A stretch of 64,000 nucleotides of DNA from Chitinibacter tainanensis DSM 15459 (GTDB lineage: Bacteria; Pseudomonadota; Gammaproteobacteria; Burkholderiales; Chitinibacteraceae), in contig NZ_KE386953.1 of NCBI RefSeq assembly GCF_000429785.1, forward strand, positions 62,001-126,000, read 5' to 3'. A model generated the notes under the pieces. That model did no database searches. It had not been told where the DNA came from and saw nothing but the letters and a program-made list of their open reading frames with translations. Positions 37,779 to 48,280 of this stretch are shown one piece after another. A program made the position numbers and the translations under genes. Every line of letters starts with the position of its first letter. The stretch's first letter is position 1.

Positions 37779-40700
37779 ATGCTGCGCTTGCCCACTGCCC
37801 TCTTTGATTTACCGCGCGATTTACTCGCGCTGACGCAGTTGCGCGCGGCCGACGAAGCGCGCTTGGCGAGCCAGCAACCTTGCACCGGTATACTGGGCAG
37901 CGAACAGCAATTACGCGCCGATGCCATGGGGCATTTGCTGAGCCAGAAAGTGCGCCAGCTACGCCAAGCCACTGGTGGGCTGGATGCCTTGCTGGCGCAG
38001 TTTCCGCTGCACACCCCGGCTGGGCGCGCCTTATTAAATTTAGCCGAAGGGGTACTGCGTATCCCGGATGATGCGGCCGTTTCGACCTTAATTGCCGAGC
38101 AGCTGCACGCCGCCGATTGGCATGCCTTACGTGGGCAAAGCCCTTCCTGGCAAATCAATTTGGCCACTTTGGGTCTAGATTTGGCAGAAAGTTGGTCGTC
38201 CAGCTTAACCGACCCGCTGATTCGCGAATCGATCCGCCATGCGCTGTTGCGGCTGGCGAACCAATTTGTGATTGCGGATCACATTCAAGAGGCCTTACAA
38301 CAACAAGCCAGCGAATTTCGCTATTCATTCGATATGCTGGGCGAAAGCGCAATGAGCCAGAGCGAAGCTAGGCGCTATGGAGAAGCCTATGCCCAAGCCA
38401 TTGAGGCGGTGGGCCAATACAGCCAGGGTGCTGGGTATTTTGGCCCCAGTGTTTCGGTGAAACTCTCGGCCTTGCATCCGAAATTTCAGCTTGAGCAGGC
38501 CGACGCAGTCCAAGAGCAACTCTACCCGCAGCTATATGCCTTAGCCGAGCGTGCCATGCAGCTGGATATTGGGCTCACCATCGATGCCGAAGAAAGTGCA
38601 CGCCAGCTCTTAACCCTGCAGCTTTTTGCCCGACTGATGCACGAGCCCAAACTGCGCGAATGGGCTGGGTTGGGGATTGCGGTGCAGGCTTATCAAAAAA
38701 ACGCGCTCGAGGTGGTGAAATGGCTGAATAAGCTAAGCCGCGAGCTGCATAAACCGATTAGTGTCCGCCTCGTCAAAGGCGCATATTGGGATAGCGAAAT
38801 CAAACTGGCGCAGCAAGCCGCCTTAAGCCACTATCCGGTCTGGACCGAAAAAAGCCGCACCGATCAGCATTATCTGGCCTGCGCGCAGGTGCTACTGCAG
38901 GCGCCGCACCGTATTTTTCCCCAGTTTGCCACCCACAATGCTTTTACCATCGCCCAACTGCATTTAATGGGCGAGCAGCAGCAATTTGAATATCAGGCCT
39001 TGCTGGGCATGGGCGAAGGCCTCTACCAAGCAGCCAGTGAAATGGGCATTGAACGCCCTTGCCGTCTGTATGCTCCGGTGGGCGATAGCCGCCAGTTGTT
39101 GCCCTACTTGGTACGCCGTTTCCTAGAAAACGGGGCCAATACATCGTTTATGCATCAACTGTTTCACCCTCCGGTGACGCCGCCCACTGCCAGCAAACGC
39201 TTAAAACCGCCCAATAAACTGTATTTGCCCCGCGAGACCCCCGCGCAAATCGACCCAGCCATGCTGGCGCAATGGCAAACCCGCATTGCCAGCATTAGTG
39301 AGCATACTAGCACCCAGTATCTGGCTACAGGGCTTATCCATCAATACACTGAGAGCAATACCCATAAGGTAGATTGCTTTAATCCTGCCCAAAGTAGCGA
39401 CCGCCTTGGCGCCTATTGCCCCAGTCAACTGGCCGAGATTAATGTCGCCTTTGCTGCGGCCGAAGCTGCCGCGCCGCGCTGGCGCCTAACGCCCGTGTTG
39501 CAACGCGCGCAAGCGCTAGAGCAGACTGCAAATTTGCTGGAGCAGCAAGCCGCGCCCTTGCTGAATTTATTGGTACGCGAAGCGGGCAAAACTTGGCGCA
39601 ATGCCGAGCAAGAGCTGCGCGAAGCCATTGATTTTTGTCGCTACTACGCGCAACAAGCCCGCCAGCATTGGCTACAGCAAGCACCGCAGCCATTAGGCGT
39701 TGTGGTGGCAATTAGCCCGTGGAATTTCCCGCTGGCCATTTTTACGGGCCAGATTGCCGCGGCGCTGATTGCCGGCAATCCGGTGCTGGCCAAGCCGGCC
39801 CCAGAAACGCCGCTGATTGCCAGCCTGGCCGTGCAATGCTTCCACCGCGCCGGCATCGGCACCGATGTACTGCAATTGCTGCTGGGTGGTACAGACGTGG
39901 GCGCAGCGCTTACGCTCGATCATCGCTGCCAGGGTGTGGCCTTTACCGGTTCGCTGACTAGCGCCAGGAAAATTGAGCAGGCCATTGCCGCATTTGGACC
40001 AGACCGCGTACTGGTAGCCGAAACCGGCGGGGTGAATATCCTGTTGGCCGACAATACCGCCCACCCCGAGCAATTATTACGCGATCTGGTTCAGTCGGCC
40101 TTTGATAGCGCTGGCCAGCGCTGCTCGGCCGCCCGAATTTTGTGTATTGAGGAACCACTAGCCAGCCAAATCTTGCCGCGCTTGCGCGAAATGCTGGCTG
40201 AGCTCTGTGTCGGCGACCCCAGCGAATTAGCCACCGAAATGGGCCCGCTGATTTCCGCAGCGGCCAAACAACGGATTGAAGCACGTATCCAGGCCTGGCA
40301 AAGCCAAGGTTTAGCAGTGTGGCGTACTCGCTGCACGCTGCCAAGCAGTGGGCATTTTCTCAGCCCCACGCTCGTTGAAATTAGTGACCTCAAGCAAGCT
40401 GGCGGCGAAGTATTTGGCCCGGTGCTGCAAGTGTTGCGCTATCCGCGCAAAGGCTTGGACAAACTCTTGCGTGATGTCGCGGCGCTGGGCGATGGCCTAA
40501 CCATGGGCATACATACCCGGCTGGAAGAAACCATTCAGCGCTGTCGAGTGCTGTGCCCGGTCGGTAATGTGTATATCAATCGCAATCAGATCGGCGCACT
40601 AGTGGGGGGGCAACCCTTTGGGGGGCTCGCAGGCTCAGGCACAGGCCCGAAAGCGGGCGGCCCGTGGGCGATCTGGCGCTGGACTCGCGATGGCGACCCC

Positions 40701-41267
40701 TGCCAGCCGCATTATGCAGAACTCGCCGACACATTTAGTTTCCTGCGCAGCCTCAGTGGGCTGTGGCCGGATCTGGATCAGAGTGTTGATCTGGAAATCT
40801 TATGGGAGGACGCAGCCCGGCGCAGCCCACTCGGCCAGCCGCTGCCCTTGCCCGGCCCGACCGGCGAAGACAATACCCTGCACTATCAAGGGCGCGGTTT
40901 GGTCGCCTGCTTGGGGCACAGCGAATGGCTGCGGCTGCAGCAAGCGGGTATCGCCTTACTCACCGGCAATACGCCGGTATTACCTGCGACAGACCGTATT
41001 CAAGATTGGGCGCGCAAATTAGGTGAGCGGGTCATCTTTTGTGCCGAACCGCTGGCCGAAAAACTGGCCGCAGTGATGTACAGCGGCCCCGATGCGCACC
41101 TGTTGCGGCAGCAACTGGCTAAGCGCAGCGGCGCGATTGTGCCGCTCATTTTGCCCTTTGAAGATGGGCATTGGCCGCTCTATCAGCTGGTGGCCGAAAT
41201 CACCGTCAGCCGCAATACCGCCGCGCAGGGCGGCGATATCGGTCTGCTAACCCATCAGGCTGAATAA
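37779..41267 (+). CDS. putA: Bifunctional proline dehydrogenase/delta-1-pyrroline-5-carboxylate dehydrogenase
   Basis: The 1162-residue enzyme oxidises proline to glutamate. It has no N-terminal ribbon-helix-helix domain, so it should not self-repress. The arm and FAD barrel occupy about residues 1-480 (VKLSALHPKF, RLVKGAYWDSEIK, FATHNAFT). The P5C dehydrogenase occupies about 560-960: ISPWNFPLAIF, AETGGVNILLAD and the nucleophile in DSAGQRCSAARIL. A C-terminal domain of about 180 residues follows. AAGGGA precedes the ATG. The linker between the two enzymes (about residues 512-530) coincides with a possible copy of the palindromic repeat. Confidence 0.97.
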   Translation: MLRLPTALFDLPRDLLALTQLRAADEARLASQQPCTGILGSEQQLRADAMGHLLSQKVRQLRQATGGLDALLAQFPLHTPAGRALLNLAEGVLRIPDDAAVSTLIAEQLHAADWHALRGQSPSWQINLATLGLDLAESWSSSLTDPLIRESIRHALLRLANQFVIADHIQEALQQQASEFRYSFDMLGESAMSQSEARRYGEAYAQAIEAVGQYSQGAGYFGPSVSVKLSALHPKFQLEQADAVQEQLYPQLYALAERAMQLDIGLTIDAEESARQLLTLQLFARLMHEPKLREWAGLGIAVQAYQKNALEVVKWLNKLSRELHKPISVRLVKGAYWDSEIKLAQQAALSHYPVWTEKSRTDQHYLACAQVLLQAPHRIFPQFATHNAFTIAQLHLMGEQQQFEYQALLGMGEGLYQAASEMGIERPCRLYAPVGDSRQLLPYLVRRFLENGANTSFMHQLFHPPVTPPTASKRLKPPNKLYLPRETPAQIDPAMLAQWQTRIASISEHTSTQYLATGLIHQYTESNTHKVDCFNPAQSSDRLGAYCPSQLAEINVAFAAAEAAAPRWRLTPVLQRAQALEQTANLLEQQAAPLLNLLVREAGKTWRNAEQELREAIDFCRYYAQQARQHWLQQAPQPLGVVVAISPWNFPLAIFTGQIAAALIAGNPVLAKPAPETPLIASLAVQCFHRAGIGTDVLQLLLGGTDVGAALTLDHRCQGVAFTGSLTSARKIEQAIAAFGPDRVLVAETGGVNILLADNTAHPEQLLRDLVQSAFDSAGQRCSAARILCIEEPLASQILPRLREMLAELCVGDPSELATEMGPLISAAAKQRIEARIQAWQSQGLAVWRTRCTLPSSGHFLSPTLVEISDLKQAGGEVFGPVLQVLRYPRKGLDKLLRDVAALGDGLTMGIHTRLEETIQRCRVLCPVGNVYINRNQIGALVGGQPFGGLAGSGTGPKAGGPWAIWRWTRDGDPCQPHYAELADTFSFLRSLSGLWPDLDQSVDLEILWEDAARRSPLGQPLPLPGPTGEDNTLHYQGRGLVACLGHSEWLRLQQAGIALLTGNTPVLPATDRIQDWARKLGERVIFCAEPLAEKLAAVMYSGPDAHLLRQQLAKRSGAIVPLILPFEDGHWPLYQLVAEITVSRNTAAQGGDIGLLTHQAE

Positions 41268-41270
41268 AAA

Positions 41271-41290
41271 GCCACACCCTAGGGTGTGGC
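41271..41290. terminator. Bidirectional intrinsic terminator between putA and the phasin gene
   Basis: A perfect 20-bp palindrome GCCACACCCTAGGGTGTGGC has an A5 tract before it and a T-containing tail after it, between converging genes. Confidence 0.8.
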
Positions 41291-41313
41291 TCTATTCAGA
41301 TTTGCTCAGCAGC

Positions 41314-41868
41314 TTAAGCGGCTTTATTGCCCGCTTTGCTGGCGGCAGCCACTGATTTGGCGCCAGTTTCAACCGCAGCTACAGTCGCTTCAGTCAGGTT
41401 AGCCGCGATGCGCTGGCTGGTTTTTTGTACGGTATCAAATGCAGTGTTGGCGCTTTCAACCGCGTTTTTCAGCAGTGCCACAGCGGCGCTACCAGCTGGC
41501 GCTTGTTGCGCAGCTTGTTCCAGTGACGACACCAGGTTTTTGTTGAATTCCAGTACTTGCTCTTCGATCAGTTTGTTCAGCTCGGCTTGCGTGCTGCTCG
41601 CAGCTTCGTACACCGTGCGGGCCACAGCGATGGTTTTTTCAACGCTAGGCTGAGTCAGAGTTTTTTGCAGATCAACCAGCTCTTGTACTGATTTAACTTG
41701 TGACAGTGATTTAGCTGTTTCAGCATTTTCGGCCAACAGATCACGAGCCAGTGACAGTTGCAGCTGGAACAGGCGCTCAGCACCACCCAGCGCGATATTC
41801 GTCAGGCGCAGTGATTTTTCCAGATTGGCTTGATTCAGTTCAGCAAATTGTTTCTGAGTGGCAAACAT
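41314..41868 (-). CDS. Phasin family protein
   Basis: The 184-residue protein is helical and rich in Ala, Gln, Glu and Lys, with the phasin start MFATQKQFAELNQANLEKSLRL and a low-complexity Ala/Val/Lys C terminus, typical of proteins coating polyhydroxyalkanoate granules. GGAG precedes the ATG. No PHA synthase or depolymerase gene lies in the window, so the biosynthetic locus must be elsewhere. Confidence 0.92.
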   Translation of the reverse strand: MFATQKQFAELNQANLEKSLRLTNIALGGAERLFQLQLSLARDLLAENAETAKSLSQVKSVQELVDLQKTLTQPSVEKTIAVARTVYEAASSTQAELNKLIEEQVLEFNKNLVSSLEQAAQQAPAGSAAVALLKNAVESANTAFDTVQKTSQRIAANLTEATVAAVETGAKSVAAASKAGNKAA

Positions 41869-41973
41869 GGCAATCTCCAGGTAAGTTTGTGCATCGCAAC
41901 AATTGCATTGTTGCCGCTTGCCTCCACGAGGTCAAGCATTATTTTGTGCGTCGCACAAAAGTTCACACAAACA

Positions 41974-44304
41974 TCATCCCGCGGCAAACTGCTTTTGCCG
42001 AATCGCTAAAATTGCCTGATTGCGCAAGGTTTTAAGTAAATTCAACTGCTCATGTGGCAACTGCAGTGAATGCGCGGCCAAGCGGTCGGCATAAAACAGC
42101 CCCAATGGCTTTTTATCAATAATCACCGGAAACACAATTAGCGATTTAGCCGCCGAAGCACTGCGATACCAGGCCGGAATGCGCTGGCTGATACTTTCAG
42201 CATCGATGTCTTCAATCAATACATCGGCGCCCTTTTGCATCACCAATTGAAACACATCGTGCACCGGCGCCAGCGGATAGCTAAATTGCCGCTGCAGCGC
42301 TTCAATGTCATCGCCAAAGCCAAAGCGGGCCACCATCAGGCCGCGCTTGATGTCACGGGTGCAAAACAGCACATGATCAAAACCAATGCTGCGATACATG
42401 GTTTCTAGAATCATCCGCAGTACATCGTTGAGGTTGTAATCGCCAACGAGGGTACTGGTTATGTCTTGTATCCCGGCCGAGAGCACCGCCGCCGGATTGG
42501 CCAACGTGCCGTTGGCCGTGGTCGAGACCTGAATATCTGCCAGTTCGGATGGTGCCGCGGGGGCCGCCACCGGCTGGCGCCCCACCATGGCTCGCAGTTG
42601 ATTAGCAAACTTGGTGGGGCCTGGGTCTATCCCCAGCACGGATAGATAATTGAGGTATTGCTCAGCCGCCTCTTGCATCAGATCATGCAAATCGCGCTCT
42701 TTCCAGCTCACCGCGGCGGCATAGCGTTTACTGAGGCCAGCTAAATGGCCCGCGGCAGCCTGCGGGCTTTGCGCCAGAGTGGGCAACAAATCACCGGCCA
42801 GATTGGCAAAGACCCGCAAACGCTCACCCTGATTGGCCGGCTCGCGCACTTTGGTCTCTGGTAAAGGACGCATGCTGGTAACAATGCGATCGGGGAAATT
42901 CCACTCTTTCGCAATCGCCTCGCCCAATTCGGCATAGCTCACGCCCAAAATCGCCTGCGCGGCCAGCGTTTCGGCCTCGCCGGTTTGGGCCACCCGTTTC
43001 ATGATTTCAACGCTTTCTTCGTTGAAATAAAAATGCGTAAGCAAACGGCCCAAATGTTGAAACATGCCGCAAATCAGCGCTTCTTCGGTATCACGCCAAC
43101 CCGATTTATCGGCCAGCCGCCGACAGAGCACGCCGCCAAAGAAAATTTCTAGCACCACATCACGCAGGCGGGCGGCATGGCCTTTATTCTGCATATGCTC
43201 AAACAGCAGCAAAGTCACCGCCAGACTGCGAATACGATCAAAGCCCAAAATCACGATCGCCCGCGAAATGGTGCTAATGGTGCCGCCAAATTGGCCAAAG
43301 CTGGCCGAATTCACCATTTTTAACAGCTTATTGGTCAGCGAAATATCATGCAAAATCACGCCCGATAGGCTCTGTATGCGTTCCGCTTCAGAGTCATCCA
43401 CCCGATTAATCGCCTGAATGGTCTGCGATAGCGCTGGAAAATCGGCCGAATGGCGCATACGCCGGAGCAAAAATTCAATCGTGCTGTGCCGACCATCATT
43501 GGCGGCGGCGCCCGCTTCGCCGCTTTGCTCGAGCCAATCGAGCAAAGCCACCCGCATTTCGCCAGCATCGGCAAAGCGCGCCTGTGGGTCTTTAAACAGC
43601 GCCGTGAGCACCAGATGATCGAGCTGATCATTAATCTGGCTATTCAGGCTAGAGGGCGGCGCGACCGTAGCCGAGACGGTTTTATGCAACATGGCAAACA
43701 TCGACTCGGCTTTCACCACCGGCTGGCCGGTCAGCATCTGGTACAGCATCGCCCCGCAAGCAAATACATCGGCCTGAGCATTGACCGGTAGATTACTGAT
43801 TGCTTCTGGGGCGATATAACCCACGGTGCCATTGAGCTGTGGGTCGCGCTCGCCGGCGCTACTGGCCACCCCAAAATCCATAATCCGCGGCCGATCATGC
43901 TCATCCAGCATGATGTTTTGCGGCTTCATATCCCGATGCACAATGCCGCGCTGATGCGCGGCATACAGGCCTTCCAGCACCGCAGCCATGAGTTTTACCG
44001 CCGCTACCGACTCCAGCGGCCCCTGCCGCTGCAAGCGGGCGGCCAAGGTTTCTCCGGCCACATATTCAAACACCAGACAGGGATGCTGCTCATGGGCAAA
44101 GGCATCATGCAGCGTCACCAGATTGGGGTGATTCAGTTGGCTGATCATGCGTGCTTCGCGCAAAGCCTCAACCGGCTGGGTGTGCAATACCTTGAGGGCC
44201 ACTGGCCGGTTTAACTGGGTATCGGTCGCCAAATACACCAAACCCTGCGCACCTTGCCCGAGTTTTTTCTCGGCCACGAAGCGACCATCGGCAAACGATT
44301 TCAT
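41974..44304 (-). CDS. Ser/Thr protein kinase with HDOD and GAF domains
   Basis: The 776-residue cytoplasmic protein has three modules. Residues 1-260 are a complete Hanks-type kinase: GQGAQGLVYLA, Lys38 in ALKVL, HRDMKPQN (Asp125) and DFG (143-145). Residues about 275-480 are an HDOD domain (ISLTNKLLKMVNSASFG, ISRAIVILGFDRIRSLAV, GMFQHLGRLL). A GAF domain occupies about 600-770. HDOD domains are non-catalytic HD relatives found in signalling proteins. No membrane segment is visible. The kinase looks active; its substrate and the GAF ligand are unknown, and no PASTA domain or partner phosphatase is adjacent. Confidence 0.95.
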   Translation of the reverse strand: MKSFADGRFVAEKKLGQGAQGLVYLATDTQLNRPVALKVLHTQPVEALREARMISQLNHPNLVTLHDAFAHEQHPCLVFEYVAGETLAARLQRQGPLESVAAVKLMAAVLEGLYAAHQRGIVHRDMKPQNIMLDEHDRPRIMDFGVASSAGERDPQLNGTVGYIAPEAISNLPVNAQADVFACGAMLYQMLTGQPVVKAESMFAMLHKTVSATVAPPSSLNSQINDQLDHLVLTALFKDPQARFADAGEMRVALLDWLEQSGEAGAAANDGRHSTIEFLLRRMRHSADFPALSQTIQAINRVDDSEAERIQSLSGVILHDISLTNKLLKMVNSASFGQFGGTISTISRAIVILGFDRIRSLAVTLLLFEHMQNKGHAARLRDVVLEIFFGGVLCRRLADKSGWRDTEEALICGMFQHLGRLLTHFYFNEESVEIMKRVAQTGEAETLAAQAILGVSYAELGEAIAKEWNFPDRIVTSMRPLPETKVREPANQGERLRVFANLAGDLLPTLAQSPQAAAGHLAGLSKRYAAAVSWKERDLHDLMQEAAEQYLNYLSVLGIDPGPTKFANQLRAMVGRQPVAAPAAPSELADIQVSTTANGTLANPAAVLSAGIQDITSTLVGDYNLNDVLRMILETMYRSIGFDHVLFCTRDIKRGLMVARFGFGDDIEALQRQFSYPLAPVHDVFQLVMQKGADVLIEDIDAESISQRIPAWYRSASAAKSLIVFPVIIDKKPLGLFYADRLAAHSLQLPHEQLNLLKTLRNQAILAIRQKQFAAG

Positions 44305-44486
44305 CTCTCATCCAGACTTTGTGCTTTTATTCTGAAATCATAGCCTGCTTTGTGACTTAGATTACAGGACTATCGTGGAAGCAGCGCCAGCTGTGGCTTG
44401 GCAGCAGCAAAAATGCCGTTCGCATGGCGATTTTCAGGCAAAAAACAACCCGCCGTAGCGGGTTGGGAAGTGAAAGTGGTATTAAA

Positions 44487-47400
44487 CTATTCGTGCGATG
44501 GCACCAGCACGCTGCGATTACCATTGCTTTCCATATTGCTTACGATCCCAGCAGCTTCCATCTGCTCAATCAACCGCGCTGCGCGGTTGTAACCGATGCG
44601 AAATTGCCGCTGTACCGCCGAAATCGACGCCCGCCGGCTGCGAATCACATGCGCTACCGCTTCGTCATACAGCGGATCGCTCTCTTCGCCTTCTGCCACG
44701 CTGCCACCACCATTGCCAGCTTCGGCCTCGTTGGCGGGATACAGCACCCCTTCGATGTAATCCGGTTCGCCCAGCTGTTTCAGGTATTCAACCACGCAAT
44801 GCACTTCGGCATCATCGACAAACGCACCGTGGACGCGCTGTGGATAACCGGTGCCGGGCGGCAGGAACAACATATCGCCCTGCCCCAGCAAAGCTTCGGC
44901 GCCCATCTGATCCAAGATGGTCCGGCTATCCACTTTGCTCGACACCTGAAAAGCCAGCCGGGTCGGAATATTGGCCTTGATCAGCCCGGTAATCACATCC
45001 ACCGACGGGCGCTGAGTGGCCAAAATCAGGTGTATACCGGCGGCGCGGGCTTTTTGCGCCAGCCGCGCAATCAGCTCTTCGATTTTCTTACCAGCCACCA
45101 TCATAAGATCAGCAAATTCATCCACCACCACCACAATCAGCGGCAGCTTTTCTAGCGGCTCGGGTTGCTCGGGCGTGAGCGTAAACGGATTGCTTAGTTT
45201 TTCGCCGCGCGCGGCGGCTTCGGCCAGTTTCTGGTTGTAGCCGGCCAGATTGCGCACGCCCAGCGCACTCATCAGCCGGTAGCGTTTTTCCATTTCGCCC
45301 ACACACCAATTAAGCGCATTGGCCGCCAGCTTCATATCGGTTACCACCGGCGCCAGCAAGTGCGGAATGCCCTCGTACACCGATAACTCCAGCATTTTCG
45401 GGTCGATCATGATCATGCGCACTTCATCGGGCGTAGCTTTAAACAGAATGGACAGAATCATCGCATTCACGCCCACCGATTTACCCGAGCCGGTGGTACC
45501 GGCCACCAGCATATGCGGGGTTTTGGCCAAATCGGTTGCTACCGGAATACCGCTAATGTCTTTGCCCAGCGCGATGGTGAGAGGCGAGCTTTGCTGCTGA
45601 TATTCGGGCGAAGACAAAATTTCGGATAGCCGAATCATCTGCCGGCTTGGGTTGGGCAGCTCCAGCCCCATGCAGGTTTTGCCCGGAATGGTCTCCACCA
45701 CCCGCACCGAAGCCAGGCCCAGCGAACGCGCCAAATCTTTGGCCAGATTCACCACCTGCGCGCCGCGCACCCCGGTGGCCGGCTCAACCTCAAAGCGGGT
45801 AATAACCGGGCCGGCATAGGCATCCAGCACACTGACTTTGACTTTGAATTCATTGAGCTTTTCTTCAATCAGAATACTGCGTTCCAGCAGCTCTTCCTGC
45901 GTCACCGGGATCGCCTGCGCGGCCGGTGGGCGCAATAATTCCAGCGGCAGGCACAAGCCATCTTCGGTGCGCCACTGATTGGTGCTGGCTTTCGGCGTTG
46001 GTGCGAGTTCATCGGGCCGTAAAAACTGGTTGGGGCGTACGACCGGCGTTTCGGCCGCTGGGGTCAGGGCCGGCTCCACATACCCAATAGGGGTATCACT
46101 CTCAAACGGCGAATTATCAAGTGCCGCAGGCAATACCTCTGCAGTAGACAACCAATGGTTCACCCCCTGATTTGGGGCAGTGTGCAAAGGTTGACTCTGC
46201 GGCTGAATCCACGACGTTGCCACAGGTGCGAGCGGCTCTGCCAGCTCCGGCGCGGTCGGCGGGTAGTATTGCTCATCGCTTAGATGCGCAAACGGATCAA
46301 GCTGAGGAGCCGTCTCTGTGGCTGGTGTGCTCGCCTCACTGACGGCTTCAGCCTGATGCAGATTGGGCGTAGCCACTACGGCGCTCACGGCAGCCTGCGC
46401 GGCCACTGCGGCACCGGGCACTTGAAACACGCGGATCACTTCCGGCGCCGGCGCCCGGGCGATGGGCGTGCTCGGTAACTCCGCGGCATGTGCGGCTGGA
46501 GTGACTGCCACAGCCGGAGTTTTGCCCGCTGCAGGATGATTTGGCGCAGCAGGTGCCACCGGCGCAGGGCTATGCGCTGTCGCAGCGACAGCAGCGGGCC
46601 GTACGACCGGTGCGGGAGCATCCACGCGTGCATGGCGCACTTCGCTCGGCGCCAGCTTGGCCGACGGACGCTTATTGGCGTGAATATCCTGCAGGCGCTC
46701 GCGAATTTCTTCGGGCTTGATAACCGGCAAGGGCTCAACCGGCTCCGCGGGCGGCAGCTTGGCGCCTTCCAGCGTTAATTTGCGCGCGCTGCGCTCCAGA
46801 TTGCGCTGGATGTGCTGCATATCGATCACCGGCAATTCACGCCGCTGCTTACGCGGCCAATCGCGTACGGGCGGCGCGTATTGCAAAGGATCGGTGATTT
46901 GCGCGGGCGGAGCTTCAGTCGGTGCAGCCTCTGCACTAACTTCAGTTGCGCGAGGGGCCGTTTCGTTCGCCGTAGTTGCGCTCGCTACGGGCTCGGCGTT
47001 GACCTCGGCGGGTGGGCGCACTGATGTAGCGGCTTGCGTGCGCGGAGCTGCTGGTTGAACATCGCCGTTGGCTGTAGATGCTGCCGGCTGGCGGGGCGTA
47101 GCTGCCACCTCAGCCTGCGGCTGCACGCCCACGGGCGCGACAGGAGCAAACGCCGCGGGTGTTGCTGCAGCGCTGCGCGCCGGCGGGGTTAAGTATTCCG
47201 GATTGCGCGCCGTCGCTGGCGCCACCGCAGCTACAGCTGGTGTCTCAGGAGCACCGGCAGTTGGCATGCCTGGTTCAGTGTGCCGATGCAGCCCTTTTTC
47301 GTAATGCGCGCTGCGAATATACCCCTGCTCCGGCGCAAAATTCTCCTGCAGGATTTCCGCTTCGTCTGCAACGGCTGGCACCGTGGGCGAAGCAGAGCTG

Positions 47401-47807
47401 GCGGCTGGTTTGGCCGCCCGTGGGCCGAATAAAATGGCGTCGCTATCGAGCTCTGCCAGCTCGGCGGCGGGGTCTTTTTCGCGGCGCTGGGCCACTTGTT
47501 TCAGCTGTTCGGCACCGGTTTGCCACGCTGCGGCGACTTTGGCGCCCAATTTGCTCGCCACGGGGCTGAGTAATTCTTTGGCCGACGAAAGGCCTTTGCT
47601 GGCCGCATCGGTAATTGGTGCAATCGGCAAAACAAACAGCGGGTCGAGCCGATCTTTAGTGGCCGGCTCGGGCTCACCCGGCGCAGCGGCTTTTTTACCT
47701 ACGCCAGACTCGGCAGCCGGCGGCGCTTTCGGTAGCTCCACCCCGGAGAGATCGCCCTCTAGTTTGCGATTCAGCGTGTCAAACAGCTGCTGAAATTTCT
47801 TCATCAT
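44487..47807 (-). CDS. ftsK: FtsK/SpoIIIE DNA translocase without an N-terminal membrane domain
   Basis: The 1106-residue protein has a Pro/Ala-rich linker over about residues 130-600, the RecA-like motor (Walker A GTTGSGKS near residue 766; [21 protein letters not shown]; Walker [13 protein letters not shown]) and the C-terminal gamma winged helix ([30 protein letters not shown]) that reads KOPS sites. No hydrophobic segment exists in the first 130 residues, unlike classical FtsK with four. The start is firm: GAGG sits before paired ATGs and the cupin gene ends at the same base. A palindromic repeat lies in the linker at 46091-46138. It could be a second, soluble FtsK paralogue. Confidence 0.93.
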   Translation of the reverse strand: MMKKFQQLFDTLNRKLEGDLSGVELPKAPPAAESGVGKKAAAPGEPEPATKDRLDPLFVLPIAPITDAASKGLSSAKELLSPVASKLGAKVAAAWQTGAEQLKQVAQRREKDPAAELAELDSDAILFGPRAAKPAASSASPTVPAVADEAEILQENFAPEQGYIRSAHYEKGLHRHTEPGMPTAGAPETPAVAAVAPATARNPEYLTPPARSAAATPAAFAPVAPVGVQPQAEVAATPRQPAASTANGDVQPAAPRTQAATSVRPPAEVNAEPVASATTANETAPRATEVSAEAAPTEAPPAQITDPLQYAPPVRDWPRKQRRELPVIDMQHIQRNLERSARKLTLEGAKLPPAEPVEPLPVIKPEEIRERLQDIHANKRPSAKLAPSEVRHARVDAPAPVVRPAAVAATAHSPAPVAPAAPNHPAAGKTPAVAVTPAAHAAELPSTPIARAPAPEVIRVFQVPGAAVAAQAAVSAVVATPNLHQAEAVSEASTPATETAPQLDPFAHLSDEQYYPPTAPELAEPLAPVATSWIQPQSQPLHTAPNQGVNHWLSTAEVLPAALDNSPFESDTPIGYVEPALTPAAETPVVRPNQFLRPDELAPTPKASTNQWRTEDGLCLPLELLRPPAAQAIPVTQEELLERSILIEEKLNEFKVKVSVLDAYAGPVITRFEVEPATGVRGAQVVNLAKDLARSLGLASVRVVETIPGKTCMGLELPNPSRQMIRLSEILSSPEYQQQSSPLTIALGKDISGIPVATDLAKTPHMLVAGTTGSGKSVGVNAMILSILFKATPDEVRMIMIDPKMLELSVYEGIPHLLAPVVTDMKLAANALNWCVGEMEKRYRLMSALGVRNLAGYNQKLAEAAARGEKLSNPFTLTPEQPEPLEKLPLIVVVVDEFADLMMVAGKKIEELIARLAQKARAAGIHLILATQRPSVDVITGLIKANIPTRLAFQVSSKVDSRTILDQMGAEALLGQGDMLFLPPGTGYPQRVHGAFVDDAEVHCVVEYLKQLGEPDYIEGVLYPANEAEAGNGGGSVAEGEESDPLYDEAVAHVIRSRRASISAVQRQFRIGYNRAARLIEQMEAAGIVSNMESNGNRSVLVPSHE
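46091..46138. repeat. Palindromic repeat (48 bases) inside the ftsK linker
   Basis: The left end GGGTATC and right end GCCGCAGGCAATACCT match the family, in particular the right half of the copy at 9403-9451 with one base deleted. It is preceded by TACCC-AATA as at other copies. The reading frame stays open through it. The low-complexity linker tolerates insertion, so this is plausible but less certain than the tadA copy. Confidence 0.5.
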
Positions 47808-48178
47808 TAACCTCGGGCGGCGCGATCGAGCACCACAAAATACTTGCGCACCGGTTCCAATACTTCAAAACGGCCTTCAAAGCCGGCCGGAATCACCGCC
47901 GCTTCGCCCGCCGCCACGATCACGGCACTGCCATCGGCACCGTGCAGGCAGACCTTGCCGCTGATCACGCAAAAAAACTCTTCTTTGTCGGCGGCAAAGC
48001 GAATTTGCCAGGCACCTACTTCGCACGCCCAAATGCCGCAGCTCAGTTGCCGATCGCTCGATTCGTAGTGTGTCCAGGTTTGGCGTTGCGGATTACCGCT
48101 CACCAGCCGCTCTGGGCGCGGGTAATCAATACTTACCGGCACGGTTTGCTGGAAATGGGTAATCGTTGGCGTATTCAT
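47807..48178 (-). CDS. Cupin domain protein (DUF861/cupin_3 type)
   Basis: The 123-residue single-cupin protein has the beta-barrel pattern ([46 protein letters not shown]) of the EutQ-like DUF861 family. Metal-binding His residues typical of enzymatic cupins are mostly missing, so it may be a binding protein. Its stop overlaps the ftsK start, which implies co-translation, and dnaB lies upstream on the same strand. Function unknown. Confidence 0.88.
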   Translation of the reverse strand: MNTPTITHFQQTVPVSIDYPRPERLVSGNPQRQTWTHYESSDRQLSCGIWACEVGAWQIRFAADKEEFFCVISGKVCLHGADGSAVIVAAGEAAVIPAGFEGRFEVLEPVRKYFVVLDRAARG

Positions 48179-48280
48179 GCGGTTTTTCCTCTACTGCGCG
48201 ACAGCCAATCCTGCCGAAGGCACGGCAATGGGCTGCGTTACTTGAACATTGACTACAGCGGCTGCGGATTTGGCTGCAGC

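Noticed and set aside
38433-38481. GGGTAT in putA as a possible repeat copy
   Set aside because: No matching right end occurs 49 bases on, and the sequence encodes a conserved PutA segment.
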